In this document: positions 6,944 to 15,428 of the stretch, one piece after another
Numbering within the stretch: position 1 is the first letter of the stretch
Layout of the letters: each line of letters begins with the position of its first letter
DNA from: Oceanicaulis sp. MMSF_3324
Lineage (GTDB): Bacteria > Pseudomonadota > Alphaproteobacteria > Caulobacterales > Maricaulaceae
Direction: 5' to 3'
DNA length: 64,000 nt
Assembly (NCBI RefSeq): GCF_030733545.1
Contig: NZ_JASHIU010000001.1
Location: 310,001-374,000, forward strand
Notes under the pieces: generated by a model
Databases searched by the model: none
The model's input: only the letters and a program-made list of their open reading frames with translations
What the model was told of the DNA's origin: nothing
Made by a program: the position numbers and the translations under genes

Positions 6944-8452
6944 ATGGCCGGACTGGGACATAAGCTTGAGGCCCGCCAGGGTCAGGGTCTGGTAATGACC
7001 CCTCAGCTGCAGCAGGCGATCAAGCTGCTGCAGTTGAACAATATCGAGCTGGCCGAGTTCGTGGAAACCGAGCTGGAGCGCAATCCGCTGCTGGAACGCG
7101 ATGAGCGTTCCGATGCGCCGGCGTTTGATGAATCCGCCCCTGCCGAACCCGCCGAGAAGACCCGCGAGAGCGGAGATGAGCTGAGCTTTGACGCGCCGGG
7201 CAAGGCGGATGAAGCGCTCGATGCGGACAGGGAGGCCATGTATTCGGACTCCAAATCCGACATGGCCGGCGCGGATAATACAAGCGGGGCTGTGGACTGG
7301 TCCCGCGCCGGATCGGGCGGCTCTTTCAACGCCTCCGAGTTTGACGCCGCGGACCATGCCAGTCGTGAAAAGACCTTGCATGAACATCTGCATGACCAGC
7401 TGGCTGATCTGGCGCTGCAGCCGGCCGATCGGCTGATCGCGGCGCATCTGATCGATCTGGCGGATGAAGACGGCTATCTGCGCACCGATCTGGGTGAGAC
7501 GGCGGATCGTCTGGGCGTGACCCGGTCCGAGGTCGAGGCCGTTCTGGCGGCGCTGCAGAAGTTCGAACCGACGGGCGTCATGGCCCGCAATCTTCAGGAA
7601 TGTCTGGCGTTGCAGCTTCGAGAGCGCGACCGCCTGGACCCGGCCATGGCGGCTCTGGTGGATCACCTGCCGCTCTTGGCCAAGCATGACTATGCCGGGC
7701 TCAAGGCCTTGTGCGAGGTGGATTCCGAAGATCTCGAGGACATGATCGCCGAGCTCAAGCGTCTGACGCCCAAGCCTGGCCTCGGCTTTGGCGCGGATGG
7801 CGCGCGGGCCGTGGAAGCCGATGTCATGGTGCGCGAGCGCCCCGATGGCGGCTGGGCGGTGGAGCTCAATACCGACACCTTGCCGCGCGTTCTGATGAAC
7901 AATCGCTACGCTGCTCAGATCAGCAAGTCGGCGCGGTCAGAAGACGAGAAGGTCTTCATCAGCCAGTGCGCCCAGAACGCCTCCTGGCTGGTGAAAAGCC
8001 TCGATCAGCGCGCCCGCACCATTCTCAAGGTCGCCAGCGAGATCGTGCGCCAGCAGGACGCCTTCTTCGCCAAGGGCGTCGCCTGGCTGCGGCCCTTGAA
8101 CCTGAAAACGGTTGCGGACGCGGTGGGCATGCATGAATCCACGGTCAGCCGTGTGACCTCGAACAAATACATGGCCACCCCACGCGGCCTGTTCGAGCTG
8201 AAATACTTCTTCACCTCCGCCATTGCGTCAGCAGACGGCGGCGAGGCCTATTCCGCCGAAGCGGTCCGGTTCCGCATCAAGGCGATGATCGATTCTGAAA
8301 CCATCGATGACGTGATGAGCGACGACAAGATCGTCGAGCGTCTGCTGGCCGATGGCGTCGATATTGCGCGCCGTACGGTGGCCAAATACCGCGAGGCGAT
8401 GAACATTCCCTCTTCGGTCAAGCGCCGCCGCAAGCTCAAGGGCATGAACTGA
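6944..8452 (+). CDS. rpoN: RNA polymerase sigma-54 factor RpoN
   Basis: Sigma-54 of 502 aa, directing polymerase to -24/-12 promoters under control of AAA+ enhancer-binding proteins. Region I is the Gln/Leu-rich MTPQLQQAIKLLQL at residues 18-31. Region II is acidic and low-complexity (about 45-130). The core-binding domain follows, then the HTH (MHESTVSRVTSNKYMATPRG), and the diagnostic RpoN box near the end (ARRTVAKYREAMNIPSS). Length is standard. The position between lptB and hpf is the same in many proteobacteria and may link envelope and nitrogen-PTS control. Confidence 0.97.
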   Translation: MAGLGHKLEARQGQGLVMTPQLQQAIKLLQLNNIELAEFVETELERNPLLERDERSDAPAFDESAPAEPAEKTRESGDELSFDAPGKADEALDADREAMYSDSKSDMAGADNTSGAVDWSRAGSGGSFNASEFDAADHASREKTLHEHLHDQLADLALQPADRLIAAHLIDLADEDGYLRTDLGETADRLGVTRSEVEAVLAALQKFEPTGVMARNLQECLALQLRERDRLDPAMAALVDHLPLLAKHDYAGLKALCEVDSEDLEDMIAELKRLTPKPGLGFGADGARAVEADVMVRERPDGGWAVELNTDTLPRVLMNNRYAAQISKSARSEDEKVFISQCAQNASWLVKSLDQRARTILKVASEIVRQQDAFFAKGVAWLRPLNLKTVADAVGMHESTVSRVTSNKYMATPRGLFELKYFFTSAIASADGGEAYSAEAVRFRIKAMIDSETIDDVMSDDKIVERLLADGVDIARRTVAKYREAMNIPSSVKRRRKLKGMN

Positions 8453-8606
8453 GCGATCGCCTTGCTGCACTGCATGATGCGATTGCCCTACCTGTCGTTC
8501 ACCGTGTCGCACCGGTTCTGATTGACGGGCCTGCTTTGGCGCCTCTACCGTGAATGTCCGGTCTTTCTGACAGACCGGCCGCGCCCGGCGCGGGAGTGAC
8601 CCTTAA

Positions 8607-8642
8607 GGGGTCCAACGCGCCGAAGGCGCGCTGTTGGACCCC
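8607..8642 (+). promoter_or_regulatory. Long hairpin ahead of hpf
   Basis: GGGGTCCAAC (8607-8616) pairs with GTTGGACCCC (8633-8642), and inside it GCGCC pairs with GGCGC around a GAA loop. The stem ends nine bases before the hpf ribosome site GGGAG (8651-8655). It may terminate rpoN transcripts in part, protect the 5' end of a hpf transcript, or limit translation. No T-tract follows. Confidence 0.55.
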
Positions 8643-8660
8643 CAGTTGAAGGGAGCTCTC

Positions 8661-9299
8661 ATGTTTATCCAGTTCGTTTCCAAAGGCATCGACGTTTCCC
8701 CCGCTCTGCGTGAGCGCATGGAGACTCGCATCACGGACGCCGGCTCGAAATATTTCAATCGTCCGGCCGAAGCCTTTGTCGTCGCGAGCAAGGAGGGGTA
8801 CGGCTTCAAGGTGGACATTTCGCTCCATCTGCCGTCCGGGGCTTTTCTTCAGGCGTCCGGCTCGGCCGAGGACGCCTATGGCGCGGCCGAGGACGCGGCG
8901 GGCCATCTCGAGAAACGATTGCGTCGTTATAAGCGCCGTTTGAAGGACCATCACGCTGATTCCAAGTCCGATCTGCCGGCGGCGGAGCCGACCCCGGTTC
9001 TCGTGCTGCGGTCTGATGGACGCCAGGGCGATCTGTCAGACGAGGCGTTCGACGATGATGATGGCGGCGCGGTCGGCGGTGACGAACCGGTGATCATCGC
9101 CGAGCAGGCGGCGGAACTGAAAACGCTCACCGTGTCCATGGCGGTGCTGGAAATGGACCTAGCGGATGCGCCCTTCGTGCTGTTCCGCAACGCTGCCAGC
9201 GGGGCCATGAATTTCGTCTATCGCCGTCCGGACGGACATGTGGGCTGGATTGATCCGTCCCGAGGCGCTAAAGACGCGGCCAGCGCGGCTGCGGAGTGA
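8661..9299 (+). CDS. hpf: Ribosome hibernation promoting factor, long form
   Basis: A 212-residue long-form HPF, which dimerises 70S ribosomes into inactive 100S particles in stationary phase. Residues 1-100 are the RaiA/YfiA domain (FIQFVSKGIDVSPALRERME, then EDAAGHLEKRLRRYKRRLKD). An acidic Asp/Gly-rich linker lies around 125-150. The C-terminal dimerisation domain at about 150-205 has MDLADAPFVLFRNAASG and FVYRRPDGHVGWIDP. The ATG at 8661 has GGGAG at 8651-8655; an upstream TTG at 8634 lies inside the hairpin and is rejected. The location between rpoN and ptsN is typical. Confidence 0.93.
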   Translation: MFIQFVSKGIDVSPALRERMETRITDAGSKYFNRPAEAFVVASKEGYGFKVDISLHLPSGAFLQASGSAEDAYGAAEDAAGHLEKRLRRYKRRLKDHHADSKSDLPAAEPTPVLVLRSDGRQGDLSDEAFDDDDGGAVGGDEPVIIAEQAAELKTLTVSMAVLEMDLADAPFVLFRNAASGAMNFVYRRPDGHVGWIDPSRGAKDAASAAAE

Positions 9300-9341
9300 G
9301 TGAAATTCCCAGCCGCTGGGCAGCCAGCAGTTGAGCGTTTC

Positions 9342-9806
9342 ATGGCTCTGAGCACTCTCATTCCGCCAGGCGGCGTCTCCGCCGAACTGGCAGCGACCAG
9401 TCGCAAGCAGGCCCTAGTGGGCCTTGCCGAACTCGCAGAACGGGCTCTGGGCGTCTCCGCACGACCGGTTCTGGATGCGGTGATCGAACGCGAGAAACTC
9501 GGATCGACCGGGGTGGGGGATGGCGTGGCCATTCCCCATGCCCGCACCGATCTGGTGGATCGGGTGTGCGGCGTGTTCGCGCGTCTGAAAAGTCCTGTGG
9601 ATTTTGACGCCATCGACGGTCAGCCCGCCGATCTGATTTTCCTGCTCCTGGCGCCGGAAGACGCCGGGGCGGATCATCTCAAGGCGCTGGCCCAGGTGTC
9701 GCGCTTCTTCCGGCGTGAAGAACTGCGCCGCGCCGTGCGCGCGGCGCCGGATGCAGACGCGGTCGCGGCCTTGCTCAACAATGGCGTGGAAAGCGACGCG
9801 GCCTAG
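9342..9806 (+). CDS. ptsN: Nitrogen PTS enzyme IIA (EIIANtr)
   Basis: A regulatory phosphotransferase subunit of 154 aa, phosphorylated on a histidine by NPr and used for signalling rather than sugar uptake. The phosphorylated His is in VGDGVAIPHARTD. The C-terminal part has FLLLAPEDAGADHLKALAQVS, as in PtsN. The start at 9342 (MALSTLIPP) matches the family's N-terminus; a GTG at 9300 would add 14 residues that do not look like PtsN and has no ribosome site. Last gene of the lpt-rpoN-hpf-ptsN block; a bidirectional terminator follows. Confidence 0.93.
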   Translation: MALSTLIPPGGVSAELAATSRKQALVGLAELAERALGVSARPVLDAVIEREKLGSTGVGDGVAIPHARTDLVDRVCGVFARLKSPVDFDAIDGQPADLIFLLLAPEDAGADHLKALAQVSRFFRREELRRAVRAAPDADAVAALLNNGVESDAA

Positions 9807-9829
9807 AGCTCGCGTCTCTGCGCTGAAAC

Positions 9830-9861
9830 AAAAAGCCCCGGCCTGATGGTCGGGGCTTTTT
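9830..9861. terminator. Bidirectional terminator between ptsN and the isoaspartyl peptidase gene
   Basis: AAAAAGCCCCG and CGGGGCTTTTT flank a ten-base loop. A-tract on the left and T-tract on the right serve both convergent genes. Confidence 0.9.
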
Positions 9862-9869
9862 CTTGTGTC

Positions 9870-10730
9870 TTAGCTCATCCGCACATCGATGCGGCCATCG
9901 GAATGCACGATGGCGCGCTTCATGCCCGGCGAATTGAACTGGGCGGTCACAGCCCCCGAGGCGTCCACCGCGATCAGCCCGCCTTCACCGCCCAGCCGCG
10001 CCACATCTTCAAGAGCGCCTTCAACCGCTTCGGCGAGCGGGCGTCCGGCGTATTTCACGCGGGCGGAGACATCGGCGGCGGCGTTGGCGCGCATGAAATA
10101 CTCGCCCTGGCCCGTGCAACTGACGGCGACGCGCTCGTCCGCCCAGGTGCCCGAACCGATGATCGGCGTATCGCCGACCCGGCCCCAGACCTTGTTCAGC
10201 GTGCCGCCCGTCGAGGTCGCCGCTGCGAGGCGGCCCTGCAGATCCAGCGCCACCGCGCCCACCGTGCCGGTCGGGATGGGGCGGGGGTCGGGATCCGCGG
10301 CGGATTTGTAATAGCTGTCGGGGTCTTCGACCTGAGCGAGGCCTGCTTTTTCCGCAAAGGCTTCCGCGCCCTTGCCGGCCAGCAGGACATGCGGGGTCTC
10401 TTCCATGACCGCCCGCGCCGCCTTGATGGGCGATAGGAAGCCGGTCAGCGCCGAGACCGCGCCGGCATTGCGGGTGGAGCCCTCCATCACCGCCGCATCC
10501 AGCTCATACCGGCCCGCCGCATTGGGGGCGCTGCCCTTGCCGGCCACATACAGCCCGGACGCTTCCAGATCGGCGACCGCTTCGACAACGGCGTCCAGCG
10601 CGGACTGGCCCGCCAGCAGCTTGGCGCGGGTGCGTTCGGCGAGATCGGTCAGATGTGTGATCTCACGCTCATAGCTACGATCCGCGAGAACGCCCGCGCC
10701 GCCGTGAAGAACCAGAACCGGTGTGGTCAT
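9870..10730 (-). CDS. iaaA: Isoaspartyl peptidase / L-asparaginase (plant type)
   Basis: An Ntn-hydrolase of 286 aa that self-cleaves into two subunits, exposing an N-terminal Thr, and hydrolyses isoaspartyl dipeptides or asparagine. The cleavage motif GTVGAVALD gives catalytic T156. The N-terminal half has LVLHGGAGV and YELDAAVMEGSTRNAGAVSAL (about 75-95), both conserved. The substrate-loop GGTLNKVWGRVGDTPIIGSG is also present. Length is slightly short for the family (about 300-320). It has GAGGG as ribosome site and is a single gene, convergent with ptsN. Confidence 0.92.
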   Translation of the reverse strand: MTTPVLVLHGGAGVLADRSYEREITHLTDLAERTRAKLLAGQSALDAVVEAVADLEASGLYVAGKGSAPNAAGRYELDAAVMEGSTRNAGAVSALTGFLSPIKAARAVMEETPHVLLAGKGAEAFAEKAGLAQVEDPDSYYKSAADPDPRPIPTGTVGAVALDLQGRLAAATSTGGTLNKVWGRVGDTPIIGSGTWADERVAVSCTGQGEYFMRANAAADVSARVKYAGRPLAEAVEGALEDVARLGGEGGLIAVDASGAVTAQFNSPGMKRAIVHSDGRIDVRMS

Positions 10731-10932
10731 GCCGCCCTCGCACCTGAATGAATGAACTCAGTATCGCCGATCGCATTAACACCCCAGCGGTCAGGGTGGA
10801 AGCGCGGCGTCATGCCCATGAGAGACGCATTCCAATTTGTAGGGCGAGACGCTATGTCAGGGGGGGAGAGGGCCGGTTACTCCGGCCTGTCACCTCCACG
10901 TCCAAGAACACTCACACCCAGGGGAGAGACAC

Positions 10933-11706
10933 ATGGATTTCAAAGGCATTGCAGCGGTCGTCACGGGCGGCGCATCCGGTCTGGGCGAAGGCACCGCCCG
11001 TCGTCTGGCCGCCGAGGGCGCCAAGGTTACCCTGTTTGACCTCAATGAAGAGCGCGGCGAAGCCGTGGCCAAGGAAATCGGCGGTGTGTTCGCCAAGGTG
11101 AACGTGGCCGATCCTGAAAGCGTGAAGGCCGGTTTCGAGAAAGCCCGCGCCGCCCATGGCCAGGAACGGGTTCTGGTGAACTGCGCCGGCATTGGCTGGG
11201 CCGAGAAGACCGCACGTCGCTCCTCATCGGGCGATATCGTCATGCACCAGCTCGACAAATTCCAGCTGGTGGTCAATGTGAACCTGATCGGCAGCTTCAA
11301 CTGCGCGGCCATCTCTTCGGCCGGCATGCTGACGCTGGACCCGACCGACTCCGGTCGCGGCGTGATCATCAATACCGCGTCGGTCGCCGCTCAGGACGGC
11401 CAGATCGGCCAGGTCGCCTATTCCGCGTCCAAGGGCGGCATTTACAGCATGACCCTGCCCATGGCGCGTGATCTCGCCCGTGAAGGCGTGCGGGTGAACA
11501 CCATCCTGCCGGGCTTCTTTGAAACCCCGATCTACGAGCAGATGCCGCCGGAAGTGAAAACTAATCTCGCCGCCAACCTGCAATTCCCGCAGCGCTTCGG
11601 CACCCCGGCGGAATACGCCGACCTCGTCGCCTTCATGGTGTCGAATGATTATATTAACGCCGAATGCGTCCGCCTCGACGCCGGCGCGCGCATGCCCCCG
11701 AAATAA
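10933..11706 (+). CDS. SDR dehydrogenase, 3-hydroxyacyl-CoA dehydrogenase type 2-like
   Basis: A classical short-chain dehydrogenase of 257 aa. The NAD site is TGGASGLG (residues 11-18), with D36 in LFDLN favouring NAD over NADP. NCAG lies near 83, and the catalytic Ser-Tyr-Lys are in NTASVAAQDGQIGQVAYSASK. The insertion around EKTARRSSSGD and the C-terminal pattern resemble HSD17B10/3-hydroxyacyl-CoA dehydrogenase type 2 proteins of beta-oxidation. A GGGGAG ribosome site lies at 10921-10926. The 202 bases upstream hold no gene, only a short GGCCGG/CCGGCC hairpin. Exact substrate is not provable from sequence. Confidence 0.85.
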   Translation: MDFKGIAAVVTGGASGLGEGTARRLAAEGAKVTLFDLNEERGEAVAKEIGGVFAKVNVADPESVKAGFEKARAAHGQERVLVNCAGIGWAEKTARRSSSGDIVMHQLDKFQLVVNVNLIGSFNCAAISSAGMLTLDPTDSGRGVIINTASVAAQDGQIGQVAYSASKGGIYSMTLPMARDLAREGVRVNTILPGFFETPIYEQMPPEVKTNLAANLQFPQRFGTPAEYADLVAFMVSNDYINAECVRLDAGARMPPK

Positions 11707-11730
11707 GGGCGGATTCAGCGCTGAAGCGAC

Positions 11731-11761
11731 AAACCCCGGAGCCTGCGCTCCGGGGTTTTTT
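11731..11761 (+). terminator. Terminator after the SDR gene
   Basis: AAACCCCGGAGC pairs with GCTCCGGGGTTT around a CTGC loop and runs into T6. Confidence 0.9.
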
Positions 11762-11857
11762 GCGTTTGGCGTCTATGCCGCGTGAAAAAGGGGGAAGACA
11801 GCTCCGGCCTGATCGCGCAAAGACAGGCCGATTTTGATCCGGATCAGGGAGCCATCC

Positions 11858-12142
11858 ATGGGGTTTGCCGCGATTTTCTTCGCCGTTTTTCTGGCCGAGC
11901 TGGGCGACAAGACCCAGATCGCTTCCGCCGCCTTCGCCGCGGGCGATCCGGGCCGTGCCTGGAAAGTCTTCGCGGCCTCCTCGCTGGCGCTCGTCTGTTC
12001 CACCGCCATCGCGGTTTTCGTGGGCCAGTTTGCGGGCGAGCATCTGGCGCGCCTGCCCCTCAAACTGATCTCCGGGATCGTTTTCATCGCGCTCGGCGCT
12101 CTGGCGGTGCTGGATCATTTCCGCACGGCTGCGGGCGCTTGA
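11858..12142 (+). CDS. Half-length TMEM165/GDT1-family membrane protein
   Basis: A hydrophobic 94-residue protein with the family signature ELGDKTQ at residues 12-18, which lines the cation path of TMEM165/GDT1/MneA-type manganese or calcium transporters. Three membrane segments can be drawn (about 1-22, 34-56 and 67-86). Full-length relatives have two such halves with two signatures; this one has a single copy and would have to work as a dimer, as UPF0016 half-proteins are thought to do. The ATG at 11858 has GGGAG at 11847-11851. Flanking terminators make it a single-gene unit. Confidence 0.8.
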   Translation: MGFAAIFFAVFLAELGDKTQIASAAFAAGDPGRAWKVFAASSLALVCSTAIAVFVGQFAGEHLARLPLKLISGIVFIALGALAVLDHFRTAAGA

Positions 12143-12151
12143 GGCATGAAA

Positions 12152-12180
12152 AACGCGCCCGCTGATCCAGCGGACGCGTT
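12152..12180. terminator. Terminator between convergent genes
   Basis: AACGCGCCCGCTG pairs with CAGCGGACGCGTT (one mismatch) around a three-base loop. It lies between the GDT1-like gene and the convergent lipoprotein gene. Confidence 0.7.
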
Positions 12181-12201
12181 CTTGAAGTCTGGTCGCGAGA
12201 T

Positions 12202-12720
12202 CTAGTTGGTCGCCGGACGCTGGACGCGTGGCCCGAGATTGGCCAGCACTTCGCGGGCATTGAAGGCGTCGGGGGTTTCGGGAACCGCGCCGCGGCCCAG
12301 TACGATTTCCGCCATGGCTTCATAGCGGGTGACTTCACGCAGATTCACATCATTCCAGAACGGATCGTAATGGCCATACCAGCCATGCGCCGGGTGGAAA
12401 TAGCGATAGCGAAGCCCGAACCGGTCATAGCCTGACGACCCCATCAAGCGGGTATTGCTCTCGGTGTCGCGCTGGGCGAGGCGGAAATAGTCATAGCCCT
12501 GATCCAGCGTCAGCTCGGCGGCGCGATAGAGCAGATAGGTTTCCACCGTATCGCGATCGGTCAGGGAATTGCCGCTGAAGCTGATCCGGAAGCGGTCGGA
12601 TTCCACTTGCTGCTCGGTCAGGCCGTAACGGGAGTCGCCCGCCGGCGCGTAAGGCGTTGGGCCGCTTGCACAGCCAGCAAGTATGGCGGCCAGGCTGATG
12701 ACGGTGAGTGTTCTGAGCAT
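12202..12720 (-). CDS. CC0125/CC1285-type lipoprotein
   Basis: A 172-residue exported lipoprotein: hydrophobic signal with lipobox LAGC (Cys at 17). The mature part has the pattern of a family named after Caulobacter CC0125/CC1285: YGLTEQQVESDRFRISFSGN, then ETYLLYRAAELTLDQGYDYF, then a Tyr/His-rich region near 105-122. It probably sits in the outer membrane facing the periplasm. Function of the family is unknown. It is the first of three minus-strand genes separated by gaps of about 100 and 60 bases. Confidence 0.8.
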   Translation of the reverse strand: MLRTLTVISLAAILAGCASGPTPYAPAGDSRYGLTEQQVESDRFRISFSGNSLTDRDTVETYLLYRAAELTLDQGYDYFRLAQRDTESNTRLMGSSGYDRFGLRYRYFHPAHGWYGHYDPFWNDVNLREVTRYEAMAEIVLGRGAVPETPDAFNAREVLANLGPRVQRPATN

Positions 12721-12824
12721 GATCGGAGTCCTCTCATGACGTTGCTTCCTTCAAATATGGGGGGAAGTTCGCGCCAAGTGAAGCCGACAGAGGCGAAATT
12801 TAACCTTATGACCGACGCGCCCGC

Positions 12825-12980
12825 CTAGAGCTGGATCAGCCACCCGCGCAAGACCACCATGTTCTTGTCCGCCTCGATCAGCTTGCGGGCGGCGGGGGAC
12901 AAGGTGCGGCCCCGACCGGCCTGTTCGGCGGTCCGGGCGGTCCTTTCCGCCAGGGCCAGTATGTTCATGGAACGTCGCAT
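12825..12980 (-). CDS. Small conserved-looking 51-aa protein
   Basis: A 51-codon frame not obvious by length but with a strong AGGAGAG ribosome site seven bases before its ATG. Codon use has the high third-position GC of the genome. The product is basic and helical: MRRSMNILALAERTART, a Gly/Arg-rich turn, then LSPAARKLIEADKN and VVLRGWLIQL. It has no signal peptide. The gene lies between the lipoprotein and the TPR gene on the same strand. I do not recognise the family. Ribosome site and codon pattern make it likely real. Confidence 0.6.
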   Translation of the reverse strand: MRRSMNILALAERTARTAEQAGRGRTLSPAARKLIEADKNMVVLRGWLIQL

Positions 12981-13037
12981 GGGTCTCTCCTGTAGATTGG
13001 AGAGGAGAGTGCACCCATGGGTTGATTGTGAAAAGCC

Positions 13038-13670
13038 CTATCCCGTACGGCGGGCATTGATGATCTGTCCTCTCAGAACAAGAATATCAATGTTTTCAGG
13101 GGAGAGGGCCCGAGCCGCCTCAATGTCCGACAAGGCGGCGTCAAAGTCGCTCTTGGCGAGACGCGCCTCGGCGCGCAGGCGGTATGCCAGCGGGTCTGAG
13201 CGATCGTGTTCCAGGGCGGCGCTGGCGGAGGCTTCCGCCGCGTCAAAGGCTTCGAGCGCCAGCTGGGCCTGGGCGAGGCCGGTCAGAAGACCGCGATCCT
13301 GGGGCGCGAACTCAAGGCCCTGTTCGAAGCTGATCGCAGCTTGCTCATATTCTTCCGCCGCCAGAAAGGCGTCGCCGGACTGGCCCAGCATGATGGCGCG
13401 GCTGAGATCGCTCGCCAGGCCCGCCTCCAGCGCGGCTTCGCGCAAGCGCAGGGCGCCCGGCGCTTCCTGACCCAGCGCGATCAGCGCCAGGGAAATACAG
13501 TGTTCCGCCGGCCATCCGCCCCCTTGGTGTCGCCAGGTCAGCGCCGCCTCATAGGCGGTCTCGGCATCATCGCTGATGGTGGCGAGACAGGTCTCGAGCC
13601 GTGTCTGATCGCTCACGGGCGCGGACTGGGCCAGAGCCAGAGACAGGGTCAGTACAAGAACAGGCGCCAT
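13038..13670 (-). CDS. Exported TPR protein
   Basis: A 210-residue protein with a signal peptide (MAPVLVLTLSLALAQS, cleaved near 16) and tandem tetratricopeptide-like helices from about 65 to 205, including EYEQAAISFEQGLEFAPQD, FDAAEASASAALEHDRSDP and DFDAALSDIEAARALSPEN. Two cysteines (CLATISDD and HCISLAL) could pair in the periplasm. I choose the ATG at 13670 because it gives a clean signal peptide; the frame extends to 13826 but into sequence that overlaps the divergent SDR gene. TPRs suggest a scaffold role; the partner is unknown. Confidence 0.75.
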   Translation of the reverse strand: MAPVLVLTLSLALAQSAPVSDQTRLETCLATISDDAETAYEAALTWRHQGGGWPAEHCISLALIALGQEAPGALRLREAALEAGLASDLSRAIMLGQSGDAFLAAEEYEQAAISFEQGLEFAPQDRGLLTGLAQAQLALEAFDAAEASASAALEHDRSDPLAYRLRAEARLAKSDFDAALSDIEAARALSPENIDILVLRGQIINARRTG

Positions 13671-13731
13671 GACGGGTTTCCCAAGGGCTGCAACGGGGTC
13701 TAAGCCTATCGGGCCAATCAAGGAGACGTCC

Positions 13732-14580
13732 ATGAGCGCGCGCAGCATCACCCTTTTCGGCTTCGGCTTCACCGCCCGGGCCATCGCTCGCCGGTTGAGC
13801 GCGGAAGGGTGGCGGGTGAAGGCCACAACGCGCTCTGAAGATCAGGCGGATGCGATTGCGTGCCTGGGGCATGAACCGGTCATCGCCAATCCCGCCAGGG
13901 CGTCTGATCATGCCCAGCTGCAAGCCGCCGCCGAGACGTCTGACGCCTGGGTCTTCTGCGCCCCGCCGGGCGAAGAGGGTGATCCTTTCTATCCAGCCCT
14001 TGAGGCGGTCGAGACGTCGGGCAAATGGCTGGGCTATCTGTCCACGACCGGGGTTTATGGCGACCGACAGGGCGGCTGGGCATTCGAGTATGAACCCACC
14101 TCACCCGGCCAGGATCGCTCCTTCCGTCGTGAAAGGGCCGAAACGCAATGGCGGATGCGAGGAGCGCGCCTGTTTCGGTTGGCGGGCATTTACGGGCCGG
14201 GCCGGTCCGCCTTTGACCGGCTGGAGGCGGACAAGACGGTTTTTGACAAGCCCGGCCATGTCTTCAGCCGTATTCATGTGGAGGATATCGCGCAGGCGGT
14301 GTCGCGGGCGCTGGCTCGCCCCCATATCGAAGGGGCGTTCAACATGGCCGATGACTGGCCCGACACTCAGCCTCATGTGATGACCGGGGCGGCCCGGATC
14401 GCGGGCCTGCCAGCGCCGACGATCGAACCGTTTGACCCCGAGAACGCCACGCGCATGCAGGCGAGCTTTTATGCCGAATGCCGTCGGGTCTCCAATGCGC
14501 GCGCCAAGGCGGCGCTGGGCTGGCGGCCGGACTATCCGAGCTGGCGTGAAGGCCTTCAGGCCATCTGGGATCAGCGCTAG
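13732..14580 (+). CDS. NAD-dependent epimerase/dehydratase-like protein (YeeZ type)
   Basis: An atypical extended SDR of 282 aa. The nucleotide motif is LFGFGFTARAIARRL (residues 8-22), slightly divergent from GxxGxxG. Further SDR marks are LGYLSTTGVYGDRQGGW, with a catalytic Thr and Tyr, and FRLAGIYGPGRSAFDRL. RIHVEDIAQAV lies near 183. These match the YeeZ/NAD(P)-binding group whose substrates are not established. The ATG at 13732 has AGGAG at 13721-13725. It overlaps the 3' end of the convergent hydrolase gene by four bases. Confidence 0.78.
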   Translation: MSARSITLFGFGFTARAIARRLSAEGWRVKATTRSEDQADAIACLGHEPVIANPARASDHAQLQAAAETSDAWVFCAPPGEEGDPFYPALEAVETSGKWLGYLSTTGVYGDRQGGWAFEYEPTSPGQDRSFRRERAETQWRMRGARLFRLAGIYGPGRSAFDRLEADKTVFDKPGHVFSRIHVEDIAQAVSRALARPHIEGAFNMADDWPDTQPHVMTGAARIAGLPAPTIEPFDPENATRMQASFYAECRRVSNARAKAALGWRPDYPSWREGLQAIWDQR

Positions 14581-15320
14581 ACGCTGACTTCGTCAATCAT
14601 CCGGATCAGCGCGGCCAGATCGTCAGGCGCGCCCATGCCGTGATCGCCGGCCTTGGACAGCTCATAGCGCACATCGTTTGAGGTGAGCTGTTCGAGCACG
14701 CGCAGGCCATGGCTCCAGGGCACGTCCCGATCGTGCCAGCCATGCAGGATGCGCACGGGACCGTCAAAGGGGATGGGGGCGTCGAGCACATTCCATTGCC
14801 GGCCGTCCTCGATCAGGGTTTTCGTGATCGGATAAGGCTCCCCATAGGGGTTGGGCCGAAGCCATTCCCCCTCTGTGTCGATCTGCTCGCGGATATGGAA
14901 GGGCAATTGCTCCCAGATCAGCGCATCGGTGAAATCCGCCGCCGGGGCGACCAGCACCAGGGCTCTGACTTTTTCAGGGCGCGTCAGGGCCAGAAGCAGG
15001 GCCATCCAACCGCCCATGGACGAGCCGACGAGGATTTGCGGACCGTCGGTTTCAAGATCGAGCATGGCGAGCGCATCCTCGCGCCACTGACTGATCGTCG
15101 CGTCCGCCCATTCGCCGTCCGACGCGCCATGAGCGCTGTAATCAAACCGCAGGAAGGCGCGCTCGGTCCTGTCCGCCCAGGCCTGAAGCGCGCTGGCCTT
15201 GGTGCCCGTCATGTCGGACTTGAACCCGCCCAGGAACATGACGCCCGGGCCGGAACCCGTGCGGCGGTGATAGGCGAGGCCGGGCTGGCCGGGGCGGTTC
15301 AGGCGTCTTGGGTCGGTCAT
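14577..15320 (-). CDS. Alpha/beta hydrolase (ABHD10/carboxylesterase type)
   Basis: A serine hydrolase of 247 aa. The nucleophile elbow is GSSMGG (Ser near residue 100), the oxyanion-side loop is FLGGFKSDMTGTKA near 30, a LHGWHDRDVP strand near 193 gives the acid, and DHGMG near 227 gives the His. This motif set is shared with ABHD10-like palmitoyl thioesterases and related bacterial esterases. No signal peptide is visible. Substrate is unknown. It is convergent with the preceding epimerase-like gene. Confidence 0.8.
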   Translation of the reverse strand: MTDPRRLNRPGQPGLAYHRRTGSGPGVMFLGGFKSDMTGTKASALQAWADRTERAFLRFDYSAHGASDGEWADATISQWREDALAMLDLETDGPQILVGSSMGGWMALLLALTRPEKVRALVLVAPAADFTDALIWEQLPFHIREQIDTEGEWLRPNPYGEPYPITKTLIEDGRQWNVLDAPIPFDGPVRILHGWHDRDVPWSHGLRVLEQLTSNDVRYELSKAGDHGMGAPDDLAALIRMIDEVSV

Positions 15321-15428
15321 CCAGGTCTCCTTGGCGGCGCCCAGATGGTTTACGGACCCGCCCGGTCGCGGTTATCTGAAGGTCTTGCGGGCCGTCAACC
15401 GGTTCGCCCGATCAGAAGGCGCACGCGT

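Noticed and set aside
14709-15428. Long N-terminal extension of the GT4 frame
   Set aside because: It is antisense to the alpha/beta hydrolase gene and does not look like glycosyltransferase.
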